Shown piece after piece: positions 21,740 to 32,190 of a stretch of DNA of 64,000 nt. A model generated the notes under the pieces. It ran no database searches and had not been told where the DNA came from. It saw only the letters and a list, made by a program, of their open reading frames with translations. The stretch spans positions 17,469,710 to 17,533,709 of the forward strand of contig JAJEKV010000021.1 in assembly GCA_021234155.1 (NCBI GenBank), read 5' to 3'. Position 1 is the first letter of the stretch. The number at the start of each line of letters is the position of its first letter. The position numbers and the translations under genes are program-made. The DNA is from Isoetes taiwanensis (taxonomy: Eukaryota > Streptophyta > Lycopodiopsida > Isoetales > Isoetaceae).

Positions 21740-22112
21740 AAAAAATGTCCCGTTCCAAGCAATTTTCATGCAATGACAAGTATACATTCTCTTGTGAGTC
21801 GTGGCTTGCGATTTGTTTTGCATGTTCTGGACTGTGGAATATAATAGTACAAGTGTGCCACACTATTATTAGAGTTTTATCCCACATTCCAAGGCTACAT
21901 TCTGGACTCCCATTATACCATCCATTGAAAAAGCTTCTAAACTGATGAACTTCACGCTCTTGAAGACAAAAACTCCTATGTTTATGTTGGATGAAGTTGT
22001 AGAGCAAGTCCTTGGAACATTAGATGGTGTAAGAGGTATGGCTCGATTTTTTCTTGTTTCCAAACATGTGTATTATTTTATTCATCCTAAGCAATGGGAT
22101 GGCTATACGTGA
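21740..22112 (+). pseudogene. Decayed duplicate of the F-box gene 5' end and promoter
   Basis: The plus strand from 21963 reads KTPMFMLDEVVEQVLG, LDGVRGMARFFLVSKH and YYFIHPKQWDG, clearly parallel to the start of the intact F-box gene at 16017. Nucleotide similarity extends about 220 bp upstream of the start (for example ACATTCTGGACTCCC here versus CCATTCTGGGCTCCC there, and CGTGGCTTGC in both). The copy has no ATG in place, loses homology soon after the F-box, and reaches a stop at about 22110. It is a partial, inverted duplication of promoter plus F-box. The intact gene is on the minus strand about 6 kb away. Confidence 0.75.
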
Positions 22113-22679
22113 CAAGGTGATGGTCCATTATCTAGTGAACATGAGATTACCTATTTTAAACTAGCCCATACTAGCTAGCATTCCAACCTATTTGGAAGCC
22201 CCACCTTCTATTCCAATACATGTCGATTGCATCGAGATGTATGGTCACATGTCCATTTAATACATGTATTCCTGCCATGTATTATGTGGGAAACGTCACA
22301 ATGCTCATGGAGCTCTGTCAGTGGCCCATTGATATCAACAATGCCTTCAGGAGCACATGTAACACAAGCTTTAGATTTCAGCATCTTCAAATGCAACTTT
22401 AGTATTTGCTTAAGTATCCTTTGATTCTTACAGCCTACAACAGCTTTAATTTCTAATGATGTAATTGTACATTCATCAAAGAAAGACGAAGTTCAGGTAA
22501 ATTCCATTGGGGGTGCTCGAGCTTTTGAAGAGGCTTTTGATTTGTGGAAGCAAAGGATTTAATTGAAATGAGCATTTTGAGGAACTAAAAAAGGCATGTG
22601 TGATGATCTATAGATTTCAGATAAATTTGAGTAATGGAGTAGGCAATATACCAATTATGAAATTTTACATGAATATAAA

Positions 22680-22860
22680 ACTTTTTCTTATGATATGGAG
22701 TTGACTCTAAATTCTAAATTTTGTTTTTCAAAGGACGAAAAAATTTGAGAATTAAATTGTGTCTAGAAGGAAGAATGAGTGTCAAGTAAATAGCAAACGC
22801 GCAAGGTTGGAAAAGCACCTGTCAATAAGGGAATGGACACCAAGGGAAAGAGTCACGTTA
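22680..22860 (+). repeat. Diverged direct repeat flanking the F-box copy, right
   Basis: Counterpart of 21420-21560. The pair could be remnants of LTRs or of the duplication that brought the F-box copy here. Confidence 0.45.
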
Positions 22861-22993
22861 TGTGAAACGGGAATAGGTGCACGTTCTGGTCCTGGCAGGA
22901 GCAGCTGGCCATCGCTAGCAATGTTTGTTGGAGGTAGTCAGATGCCCTTGCCAGGTCTAGAATGCGCGACCTATTTTCATTTCCACGGCATCA

Positions 22994-23119
22994 AGAATAG
23001 AATAGAATAGAATAGAATAGAATAGAATAGAATAGAATAGAATAGAATAGAATAGAATAGAATAGAATAGAATAGAATAGAATAGAATAGAATAGAATAG
23101 AATAGAATAGAATAGAATA
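22994..23119 (+). repeat. (AATAG)n pentanucleotide microsatellite
   Basis: About 25 nearly perfect copies. Reading it in translation gives a meaningless repeated peptide. Probably highly length-polymorphic. Confidence 0.97.
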
Positions 23120-23899
23120 TATTTTTTATCGTCCACAGAGACCAATTGGCCTATGGGACCCAAACAAAAAGAGAGCGACAAGCGATACCTGGTTTAATTA
23201 AAACCCCCCCGGAAAGGTTTTCGAGAAAAGATCCGGGTTATAGCACGTGAAATCCAAAAAAGATGGTTCGTGCTCGGAGCCCGATGATCCAATGATGCTT
23301 CAGCTATGGCGATGGTTGCAGATGGCAATGGTTGCAAATACTTACAGGTAACGGTTTTCAGGCAGATTTTCAGCTATGGTGTTGCTTCAGCAGTGCAAGT
23401 AACTAAGTCCAACTGGTCATGCTAGAATGGTGTAGCGAGTCATCATTTGGGAATAGATTGGTTGCCACTTGGCAGTCCACTATTGAAGGATAAACAAGAA
23501 CGATGACCAACTTTTCTTGAGATAAAGTGAACGAGAAAGGGCTAATAGGAGCCCATCCCTTTATCTGTGTATTCAAAGATACTAAGTCCTCCCGCCTCCC
23601 CAGAATGGATAAATATACGATAGGGGTTTTGATATTTTTCTATATTAAAAGGGCCTGCCCGACGGCCGGGCCTTTTTCTTTGTATCCTCAGGGCCCTCCA
23701 GCCTCGGTTGGAACCTTGGTACTCACATCTACTCACATCTACTACTACTTCCAAAGTATGACGCATTGGGAGCTTAGTACATCTACTATGATATATACTG
23801 CACCCCAGAACACTTGACATTCTTATTTGTATTTGTTAGCAATTCCAACATATACATCCATGAGAACCCATAGCACTTCTTATTTGCTGAATATTTTAT

Positions 23900-26800
23900 T
23901 CACATAAGTGCCTCTTTATATACAACATTTGGAGTGTATATTCGATGGTCTTTTCGCAATGCACCCTGACGTGATGTCTCTTCGACCACGATTTTAACTC
24001 CGTCTTGTGAAGTGCATCTTGAGAGGGCGACGTAAAGTTGTCCATGCGTGAAAACTGGCGCTGGCAAGTAAAGCCCAACGGTCTCCAAAGATTGGCCTTG
24101 CGACTTATTGATCGTCATTGAGAATGCTAAGCGGATTGGGTATTGTCTTCTTGTGAAGGGTATGTGTGAATCAGATGGCGTCAAGTTGATCTTTGGCAAC
24201 AGGACTGGGGTGCCTCTGAATTCGCCCGTGACTATCTCCGCCCGTAGGATTCTCTGCGTTGCGTGTGTAATGCGTAGGCGTGTTCCGTTGCATAGGCCTC
24301 CTTGTGGATACATGTTTCTAAGTAGCATTACTATTGCTCCCACCTTGATATTGAGCTTGTGAGGTGGCAGTCCGGAAGGCGTGAGGTGATTGATGAATTC
24401 AATCGGAAAATTCCTGATGTCCTCTTCATCTTCCATGTTGAGAGTATCAATACCAATATATGAGTGCAAGTCTCCATGCAATCTTTGCAAAGTCTTGTCA
24501 CTAAGGTTCAATGTATCTTCATTTTTTGGAGACAGTATAGATTTCTCGAATAGCCGTTCCATGTTAGCTGGGTCTATACTTGTTCCAAACACCTCATCGA
24601 TTATATTATTTTGCGCAATACATTTGCTCGGTAGCTCAACAACGTCTTCAGGGAGCGTAGGCTCGTCATTCATGCGTTCTCCGTTGCCAAGCTTTAGCAA
24701 GTATTCAGTCCATTCCTTTTCACCTTCGTGGACACGTAAGTTCGTTGTCAACTTAAAAGTCTTGAAGTGTTTCCATAGGGGGTTGCTCTTGACACATTTT
24801 GCAAGAATGTCCATCTTCTTGGCTCGTTTGATTACTGGCAATTGTTGCCTAAAATCACCGCCAGCTAATACTATCATTCCTCCAAATGGTCTAGAGTCTT
24901 GCCGAATTTCCTTCAAGACAGTATCTACGGCTGTGAGTGCGTCAGAATGTGTCATACTTAACTCATCCCACACTAAAAGTGATGCTTTTCTTATTCTATC
25001 CGCTTGTTTGCTCGTGACACGCAGGTCGGATGTTGCTTCAGATGTCAGGTTTAGCGGGAGCTTGAACGTAGAGTGTACTGTATGGGCTCCCTTGAGCAAA
25101 AGGCTCGCTATGCCTGTCCATGCAACTGCAATAACACCGAGCTCTCTTCCTCTTAACATGCTGATAATTGTATTGAAGACGAACGTTTTTCCAGAACCGC
25201 CAGGACCGTCCACGTTTATGCACAAACTTGATGGTTGCACCCCGTCAATTGCATAAAGGATAGCATCAGCTATTTCTTTTTGGTCTGGAGTTAATTTTGC
25301 ATATCGCTCATCCCCTTTAGCCTTTTCAAAGGCCACGTCGAGTGGCTCGCCAACTGTTGCGTTATGGTACAGAGTCAGCCTTGGTTCTGGAAGTTGATTC
25401 AATTGACAACTCGTCCCATTTGCAAGAAAAATTTCATTCATGGATAGCAATGCTGCATTGTATGCATCTTCCTCTGGCATGTCACGGGCATAATCCTCTG
25501 CTAAATGACGTTTGAACTTCTCCCACAGGTTCAGTGGATCCGAGGGAGGTCCATATATGCAGATAAAGGCGAACGTTTGTCGCAATTGGGTAGGCATCTG
25601 AAAAGTAATTGCATCGTCAAGCGTTCTCTCCCAATCTGCATCATCTGCCAATAGCCCGAGTTGCTTTGCCGTCTCGTGAAATGTAGCGCATTGCTTTCCA
25701 TCGACATTTTTCATGTCTTCGAAGCTAGTGATCCCTTTTCTGTGTAGCAGTAAAAGGCGCAAATAATATCTCTCCATGTCTTTTGGGCTCACATTATACA
25801 TCCTCGAAATCAGCTTATATTTGCCTTCTCTTATTTTCCAAATGCCCTCGCTCTTTATGAATGTATAATGGTGGGGGATTTCCGGATATGTGTATTGTCG
25901 AGCATTCATGTCTATTTTATTTAGCTCAAACCAAGCGGTGAGCATCGTGTGTTTTGTTGCAGCACGCTCCAAGGCAATCCGTTCCTGGCCTTCTTCATAG
26001 TATACCATTTGTCTGTTAGGCAAGTGAACAGGTAACCTATGCACAGTGTGGGAGGTGTGGTGCATTTTGTAACCATACGTTCTCCACATTGCTTCTGGTG
26101 CAGAAATGTATCTGGCATCGAGGAATTCTTGTATCTCATCCCAATTATATGTGGGCAGCGTGTTTGTATCTGGGTGAGCAGTCAACTTAATGCTTGCTCG
26201 ATCGTGGCCTTTATGAATATACTTGAAAATATATTTTATGCTTGCAATACTAAAACACTGCTCCACATTTATATGGCAGTCGTATTTCTGCAAGAGGTAG
26301 GGATTGTATGGGACGACCATGCTGTTATCTATCGTTCGATTCCCTTGCTCATATTGTATGCCAGCGCGTCGTCTGTACTCTGGATACCCATTCTCTTTGA
26401 TTGACGTGCTTTCAGTAAAAGGCTTTGGAAAACCTTTGGAACATTCCATCATTCCATTTTTTTCATTTAACTTCATGCACCGCGGGCCACATGGTCCATG
26501 CACCATGCATTTCTTCACGATTTCATGCAACTCAGGGTTCTCCAATGGGTCTGGTATCTCTGCACTTGTGATCCTATCAATGTCATCGCTATCGCGTATT
26601 TTATCTGCTTGTTCCATTATTAGGAGCATATGGCAGTGTGGCAAACCTCGCTTTTGATATTCGATTGTGTATGTATAGGCTTTAACTTTTCCAAGAATAT
26701 CTCGTTCTAAAATATCATAGAGGATTGCCATCAACTTCGTGTGGTATACACGGGCGACCACGTCTGGTCTATCCTCTGGTGATTGACCTTTTTCTAAATT

Positions 26801-28357
26801 GTCTTTTATCTCAGGCCAATTCACGTTACATGTAATTGTAACGAATATATCAGCCTTCCCAAATCTCCTGACCAGTGCCATAGAGTCTTGGTAGTTTTGT
26901 TCCATAGCCCGTTTGCCACCAATGAACGATGACGGTAAGATGATCAATCTCCCAGACCCCAGGCCCTGTGCCTCTGCCTCATGGTTCACGTAGTCGATGA
27001 GGCCATCGTACATCTCAGCTCGCAATTTCTTTTGGTTGAGTCTGTAGAAGTTCAAGGTGTTGGCCTCTATCCTTGCGTAGGCATCGACTATGAACTGTTG
27101 TGTCAATCTCCCCCCGCTTAATAGGGGATTGAAAGCAAATTTAAGGTCGTCGGCGCCTTCTGTGTTCGTCCGTGTGCTTAGTCTATACAAATAGTACTGC
27201 AACATGGACACATTTTGCCTCGATCGGCTTGAAGAAGCGTCTACTTGATTTCTCATGTTCATTTCCCATCCTTTGTCGCCGGAGGGCAGTAACAATGGGT
27301 AAGTCAGAGCATCGATATACGGGTCGGTGATGGCAATATTTCTTAAGCCACCGCCTCTTTGGTGGATGCATATATCTCTGTTGAAAGGTGGCTCGCCATC
27401 TGGATTTACGAAGATCACAGCGACTTCATTAGCGTATGCAGGATTATATCTTCGCAAGTCCAGCCCTGTTCTATCGTCGTTGAAATACATCCTTACTTCT
27501 GTATGCTCATTTAGTCGACGTGCATTATCTTCCACCTCGTGCATCATATGCAAGGCTTGCGCAAATGGGTTCACAGTCCTTATTTCTAAGTCAAGTTGCC
27601 TCATAAGGTCCATGTCACATTCTGCATTGTGCACATTTTGTGTACGCTCCTCGTTTGCATACTCCATATCTAGAATGTACAATTGAGCATATTTCGGTGG
27701 CACATTATCATCGGGGTGGGCAGGCCCAGATCTATGGTACACCTGGCCATGAATTTTAAAGCAATAGGGGCCCGGTGTGCTGAAATGTTGTATGTCTGCT
27801 CCAAATGATACAAATGCCAATGCATTATTGTAAATCCTGATGTGGGACTTGAACTCTTTGCTTTTTGGGTGATCCCCAATGAGCAGCTGGTATAGCAAGT
27901 ACGGCATTGCTGTCAAAGGCGGGAGGCTAATTTTGCCGTCATAACAACACTTTGTATCATCGTGTTTAAATGCTAGAGCATGGCAGTGCTTGCATTCCCG
28001 GTCCAGTTCTCCGCAGTGATGGGGCTCGACGTGCATTGAATGGTCAGTTCGGGCTATTCTATAAGTTGAAGGATTATCTCGGTTTGCCCGTCTTTGTTGA
28101 GCCTCTACAGCCAACCTTTCAGCATGTTGCTCTTCCGTCTCCCCCTGTCGCGCCATGAGCCTGCTGGCGGCCACTTCCTCTGCGTGGTGCGCGAGCCTCG
28201 CAGCACGCTCCTCCTCGGTCTCCCCCTGTCGTGCCATGAGCCTGCTGGCGGCCACTTCCTGCATGCAGTGCGCCCACTTCCCCTCGCGGCATACGCTCAT
28301 CCTCCTGGTCTCCCTGCAGCCGGCGCCATGAGCTGTTGCAGCGACCACTTCCCGCAT
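23900..28357 (-). CDS. Helitron Rep/PIF1-like helicase, 1485-codon open frame
   Basis: The product combines an HUH nickase, which cuts and rejoins DNA during rolling-circle transposition, with a 5'-3' helicase. Visible in order: an N-terminal Cys/His cluster (residues about 113-138, HHCGELDRECKHC); the Helitron-like N domain; IFVTITCNVNWPEI (about 504-517); the HUH motif LPHCHML (His574, His576); and KYIFKYIHKG with paired Tyr709 and Tyr713. The PIF1-type helicase follows: Walker A GPGGSGKT (1051-1058), Walker B LLVWDE (1127-1132), then GGDFRQQLP, and a complete C-terminal block NKSQGQSLE...LYVALSRC. No stops occur in this span. The true N-terminus lies upstream at ATG 28757, but a repeat region with frame changes lies between, so full-length translation is doubtful. 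All catalytic residues I can check are present. Confidence 0.92.
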   Translation of the reverse strand: MREVVAATAHGAGCRETRRMSVCREGKWAHCMQEVAASRLMARQGETEEERAARLAHHAEEVAASRLMARQGETEEQHAERLAVEAQQRRANRDNPSTYRIARTDHSMHVEPHHCGELDRECKHCHALAFKHDDTKCCYDGKISLPPLTAMPYLLYQLLIGDHPKSKEFKSHIRIYNNALAFVSFGADIQHFSTPGPYCFKIHGQVYHRSGPAHPDDNVPPKYAQLYILDMEYANEERTQNVHNAECDMDLMRQLDLEIRTVNPFAQALHMMHEVEDNARRLNEHTEVRMYFNDDRTGLDLRRYNPAYANEVAVIFVNPDGEPPFNRDICIHQRGGGLRNIAITDPYIDALTYPLLLPSGDKGWEMNMRNQVDASSSRSRQNVSMLQYYLYRLSTRTNTEGADDLKFAFNPLLSGGRLTQQFIVDAYARIEANTLNFYRLNQKKLRAEMYDGLIDYVNHEAEAQGLGSGRLIILPSSFIGGKRAMEQNYQDSMALVRRFGKADIFVTITCNVNWPEIKDNLEKGQSPEDRPDVVARVYHTKLMAILYDILERDILGKVKAYTYTIEYQKRGLPHCHMLLIMEQADKIRDSDDIDRITSAEIPDPLENPELHEIVKKCMVHGPCGPRCMKLNEKNGMMECSKGFPKPFTESTSIKENGYPEYRRRAGIQYEQGNRTIDNSMVVPYNPYLLQKYDCHINVEQCFSIASIKYIFKYIHKGHDRASIKLTAHPDTNTLPTYNWDEIQEFLDARYISAPEAMWRTYGYKMHHTSHTVHRLPVHLPNRQMVYYEEGQERIALERAATKHTMLTAWFELNKIDMNARQYTYPEIPHHYTFIKSEGIWKIREGKYKLISRMYNVSPKDMERYYLRLLLLHRKGITSFEDMKNVDGKQCATFHETAKQLGLLADDADWERTLDDAITFQMPTQLRQTFAFICIYGPPSDPLNLWEKFKRHLAEDYARDMPEEDAYNAALLSMNEIFLANGTSCQLNQLPEPRLTLYHNATVGEPLDVAFEKAKGDERYAKLTPDQKEIADAILYAIDGVQPSSLCINVDGPGGSGKTFVFNTIISMLRGRELGVIAVAWTGIASLLLKGAHTVHSTFKLPLNLTSEATSDLRVTSKQADRIRKASLLVWDELSMTHSDALTAVDTVLKEIRQDSRPFGGMIVLAGGDFRQQLPVIKRAKKMDILAKCVKSNPLWKHFKTFKLTTNLRVHEGEKEWTEYLLKLGNGERMNDEPTLPEDVVELPSKCIAQNNIIDEVFGTSIDPANMERLFEKSILSPKNEDTLNLSDKTLQRLHGDLHSYIGIDTLNMEDEEDIRNFPIEFINHLTPSGLPPHKLNIKVGAIVMLLRNMYPQGGLCNGTRLRITHATQRILRAEIVTGEFRGTPVLLPKINLTPSDSHIPFTRRQYPIRLAFSMTINKSQGQSLETVGLYLPAPVFTHGQLYVALSRCTSQDGVKIVVEETSRQGALRKDHRIYTPNVVYKEALM

Positions 28358-28757
28358 GCAGTGCGGCGAGCCCCTCGCGGCGGCTCCTCCTCGGTCTCCC
28401 CCACGGCCGTGCCATGAGCTGGGCGGCGAACACTTCCTGCAATTGGTGCCCTAGCCGAGCCATGAGCTGCGTTCCTCCACATGTGTCTCCCTCGGTCTCC
28501 CGGCGCCGCCATGAGCTGGCGGCCACTTCCTCTGCGTGGTGCGCCAGCCTCGCAGCGCATGCCTCCTCTGTCTCTCTATTTTTTAGTTGCGCTCTTCTAT
28601 TTCTTTGCGCTTCAGCAGCTCTGTCCAACCTTGTTCGTCGTTCCTCTGGTGTCTCTGTTGCGAGCAGTCGTTGTCTTCTGTTTTGTGATCTTTCTCTATC
28701 CCGGGCACGCCTAACTTCCTGCTCCTCTAATGTCTCCTCTTTTCGTTTGCGCGGCAT
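28119..28757 (-). CDS. N-terminal part of the Helitron protein, out of frame with the main part
   Basis: From ATG 28757 the frame reads MPRKRKEETLEEQEVRRARD, then blocks such as RRQRLLATETPEERRTRLDRAAEAQR. This basic, coiled-coil-like leader is common in Helitron Rep proteins. It runs into ETEEACAARLAHHAEEVAA, a unit that recurs in the main frame at residues about 47-75. Indels between repeat units put the two parts in different frames. Either the repeat array has mutated and inactivated the gene, or the main frame is used from an internal start. Confidence 0.6.
   Translation of the reverse strand: MPRKRKEETLEEQEVRRARDRERSQNRRQRLLATETPEERRTRLDRAAEAQRNRRAQLKNRETEEACAARLAHHAEEVAASSWRRRETEGDTCGGTQLMARLGHQLQEVFAAQLMARPWGRPRRSRREGLAALHAGSGRCNSSWRRLQGDQEDERMPRGEVGALHAGSGRQQAHGTTGGDRGGACCEARAPRRGSGRQQAHGATGGDGRATC
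28138..28575 (-). repeat. Coding minisatellite, about five units of 80-100 bp
   Basis: Units begin (plus strand) GTCTCCC at about 28138, 28219, 28309, 28395 and 28497 and contain GCCATGAGC and CACTTCC. In the intact frame a unit reads ETEExxAARLAHHAEEVAAS. Unit lengths differ and are not all multiples of three, which explains the frame changes. Confidence 0.8.
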
Positions 28758-28849
28758 TGTTTTAGTTTTGTCTTTTTCTATCAACTATTTGTTCTGCACA
28801 AACAATATACAGAAGCAAGGTTAAAATAGGTGTTTTGGACAGGAGTATA

Positions 28850-30127
28850 CTGGGGTTTCCCAAAACATTACAAAACATTTATTCCAACTACACACCTAAA
28901 CTTTCTATTTTGGGCGTCAACCGCTATCAGGGCACTATTCTAAAAAAGTTTCTATTTCTGGACATGTCACCTATTTATGATCATTGAAACCACTATAAAA
29001 TATCAAGGGAACACTACAAAATCTTATAAAACACTTATTCTAATAGTACGCTTAAACTTTCTATTTTGGGTCTCAAGCAAGCTTGTATTTTTAGACATTC
29101 CATCTATCCATGATAATTCAAAACACTGCAAAACATCAAGAAATGTTTATGCTAACTACATGCTAAAACTTTTTATTTTGGGCCTTAAGCGCTAAACTTT
29201 CTATTTTGGGCCCCAGTCACTGTCAGGGACGCACTAACCGTTAGTTGTTAGCGGGACGGGCGTTACAGAACTAAAGTGTCAAATGGAGCACCTCTAGGTG
29301 TCTTTCTGCTATATTCCAACACTTGGAAATGCTCTCCACACTTTTGGTTCAACCAACGCGTTCCCTCCTACTATCCCGCAGGACTTGCGAACGGCACCCC
29401 ACACTTTCTTATTAAAAGTAGGCCCCCCCACCACCTTAACTATTTGTGAAGTTCTAATTGTTCAACAAAGTGATGCTTAGCCTAGTGGTTTCCAAAAACA
29501 TTACAAAAACATTTATTCCAACTACACACCTAAACTTTCTATTTTGGGCGTCAACCGCTATTAGGGCACTATTCTAAAAAAGTTTCTATTTCTGGACATG
29601 TCACCTATTTATGATCATTGAACCCACTGTAAAATATCAAGGGAACACTACAAAATCTTATAAAACACTTATTCTAACAGCACGCTTAAACTTTCTATTT
29701 TGGGTCTCAAGCAAGCTTCTATTTTTAGACATTCCATCTATCCATGATGATTCAAAACACTGCAAAACATCAGGAAATGTTTATGCTAACTACATGCTAA
29801 AACTTTTTATTTTGGGTCTTAAGCGCTAAAACTTTCTATTTTGGGCCCCAGCCACTGTCAAGGACGCACTAACCGTTAGTTGTTAGCGGGACGGGCGTTA
29901 CAGAACTAAAGTGTCAAATGGAGCACCTCTAGGTGTCTTTCTGCTATATTCCAACACTTGGAAATGCTCTCCACACTTTTGGTTCAACCAACGCGTTCCC
30001 TCCTACTATCCCGCAGGACTTGCGAACGGCACCCCACACTTTCTTATTAAAAAGTAGGGGGCCCCCCCCCACCACCTTAACTATTTGTGAAGTTCTAATT
30101 GTTCAACAAAGTGATGCTTAGCCTAGT
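28850..30127. repeat. Tandem duplication of a ~630-bp block
   Basis: Copy 1 (about 28850-29489) and copy 2 (about 29490-30129) share more than 95% identity by eye, from CAAAACATTACAAAACATT to GATGCTTAGCCTAGTGG. Copy 1 ends exactly inside the A-box of the tRNA-like module that follows copy 2 intact. Within each copy, ACTTTCTATTTTGGG recurs. Non-coding. Confidence 0.9.
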
Positions 30128-30185
30128 GGTAAGGATGTATGGCTCGGGGGGGCAATGAGCAGGGTTCGAATCCCCCACAACACAG
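30111..30185 (+). repeat. tRNA-like (SINE-like) module 1
   Basis: A polymerase III A-box TAGCCTAGTGG (30119-30129) and B-box GGTTCGAATCC (30163-30173) are spaced as in tRNA genes, but the sequence does not fold into a complete cloverleaf by eye. It is homologous to module 2 at 32.1 kb; both are followed by AAAAATTTTG. Probably a tRNA-derived SINE head or a pol III promoter inside the Helitron. Not called as a tRNA gene. Confidence 0.6.
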
Positions 30186-30299
30186 GAAAAATTTTGAAAA
30201 GGGCTAAGAATATTTTAGAAGATTCGAGAAGCTTCTAGAAGATTCCAGAAGCCTCTAGAAGATTCTAGGAGCCTCTAGAATGTTATAAGAGTTCCTACT

Positions 30300-30776
30300 G
30301 TCTGTCTCCTATCTCTCTCCTATCTCTCTCCTGCCTCTCCTCTCTTCTCTCTCTCTCCTCTCCTCTTTCCTCTCTCCTCTCTCCTCTCTCTCCTCTCTCA
30401 CTCCTATCTCTCTCCTCTCTCTTTATTTCTCCCCTCTATCTATCTCCTATCTCTCTCCTCTCTCTATCTCCTATTTCTCTATCTCTTATTTCTCTCCTCT
30501 CTCTCCATTTCTCCTCTCTCTCTCTCTACCTTTCTCTCTCTTTTTCTATTTCTCTCTCTCTCTCTTCTCCCTCCTCTCTCTTCTCTCTCCTCTCTCCTTC
30601 CTCTCTCTTCTCTCTCTAGCTTTTTTTTAGAACATTCTAGAAGGTTCTAGGATCATCGGGGAGAGGGATTGAGATGTTTACCCATGAGCATTTGCAACAC
30701 TCCATAACATTCTTCTCCTCTCTCCTCTCTCTATCTCTCTCCTCTCTCTCTATTTCTCCCTCTCTCTATCTCCTCT

Positions 30777-30841
<65 letters not shown>

Positions 30842-31120
30842 GCATCTCTCTCCTCTCTCTCTTCTCTCTCTCTCTCCTCTCTCCTCTCTCTCCTCTCTCA
30901 CTCCTATCTCTCTCCTCTCTCTCTATTTCTCCCCTCTATCTATCTCCTATCTCTCTCCTCTCTCTATCTCCTATTTCTCTATCTCTTATTTCTCTCCTCT
31001 CTCTCTATTTCTCCTCTCTCTCTCTACCTTTCTCTCTCTTTTCTATTTCTCTCTCTCCCTCTTCTCCCTCCTCTCTCTTCTCTCTCCTCTCTCCCTCCTC
31101 TCTCTTCTCTGTCTAACTTT
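30300..31120 (+). repeat. Pyrimidine-rich (CT)n tract, duplicated
   Basis: About 330 bp and 400 bp of TCTCTCC-type sequence (30300-30625 and 30710-31115), each followed by the same boundary AGAACATTCTAGAAGG and GATTGAGATGTTTACCC. The whole ~490-bp block is therefore a tandem duplication. Strand asymmetry is extreme, so triplex or H-DNA formation is possible. Confidence 0.9.
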
Positions 31121-31169
31121 TTTTTAGAACATTCTAGAAGGTTCTAGGATCATCAGAGAGGAGGGGAGA

Positions 31170-32055
31170 GGGATTGAGATGTTTACCCATGAGCATTTGC
31201 AACACTCCATAACATTCTATTTTGAGCATTTGCAAAGTTTCAAAAAACCTTCTATTTTTAGACTGAAACTTTCTATTTTTAGACTGAGGTGCTTACCCAT
31301 GAGCACCTGGAACATTCTAGAATATTCTATTTTGAACATTCCCAAAGTTTCAAAAAACCTTCTATTTTTAGACTGAAACTTTCTATTTTTAGACTGAGGT
31401 GCTTACCCATGAGCACCTGGAACATTCCACAACATTCTATTTTGAGCATTCCCAAAGTTTCAAAAAAAAATTCTATTTTTAGACTGAAACTTTCTATTCT
31501 TAGACTGAGGTGCTTACTCATGAGCATCTGGAACATTCTAGGACATTCTAGAACATTCTATTTTGAATTTTTGCAAAGTTTTAGCAAACTTTTCTGTTTT
31601 TAGACTACCGTACTTTCTATTTTTAGGCTGAGATGCTTACCTTAGAGCATCTGAAACATTCTAGGACATTCTATTTGAGTTTTTACAAAGTTTAAGCAAA
31701 CTTTCTATTTTTTGACTGAAACTTTCTATTTTTAGACTGAGGTGCTTACCTTTTAGACTGAGGTGCTTGCCCATGAGCATCTGGAACATTCCAGAACATT
31801 CTACTTTGAGCATTTGCAAAGTTTCAAAAAACCTTCTATTTTTAGACTGAAACTTTCTATTTTTAGACTGAAGTGCTTACCCATGAGCACCTGGAACATT
31901 CCACAACATTCCATTTTGAGTATTTGCAAAGTTTCAAAAGAACTTCTATTTTTAGACTGAAACTTTCTATTTTTAGATTGAGGTGCTTAACTCATGAGCA
32001 TCTGGAACATTCTAGGACATTCCAAAAGATTCTAGAACATTCTAGAACATCCTAG
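31170..32055 (+). repeat. Satellite-like array, about eight monomers of ~110 bp
   Basis: Monomers contain GAGGTGCTTACCCATGAGCA, ACATTCTATTTTGAGCAT, GCAAAGTTTCAAAAAACC and ACTTTCTATTTTTAGACTGA, and start near 31177, 31287, 31397, 31506, 31629, 31761, 31868 and 31979. Spacing is 107-132 bp. Open frames across it are artefacts of the repeat. Confidence 0.9.
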
Positions 32056-32120
32056 AGTATCCTTGAATTAATTAGGTCCCAGCCTTAACTAAGCATGGAC
32101 TTCCTAGTATTTCAAGAAAA

Positions 32121-32190
32121 GACTGGTTGGTCTAGTGGTAAGGGTGGGGGGTTTGGGGGGCAATGTCCAGGGTTCAAGTCCGTGGTAAAC
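32121..32190 (+). repeat. tRNA-like (SINE-like) module 2
   Basis: A-box TGGTCTAGTGG (32128-32138) and B-box GGTTCAAGTCC (32171-32181). Very similar in order and spacing to module 1, including the G-rich middle. It lies about 160 bp inside the Helitron 5' terminus, on the strand opposite the Helitron gene. Confidence 0.6.

Noticed and set aside
22957-23181. Open frame over the AATAG microsatellite
   Set aside because: Repeat artefact with a meaningless repeated pentapeptide.
24390-25256. 288-codon plus-strand open frame
   Set aside because: Antisense shadow of the Helitron helicase, whose motifs are unambiguous on the minus strand.
30111-30185. Functional tRNA gene
   Set aside because: A- and B-boxes match but arms do not pair into a full cloverleaf, and the middle is a G run.
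30674-31147. 157-codon Ser/Leu-rich open frame
   Set aside because: It is translation of a (CT)n tract.
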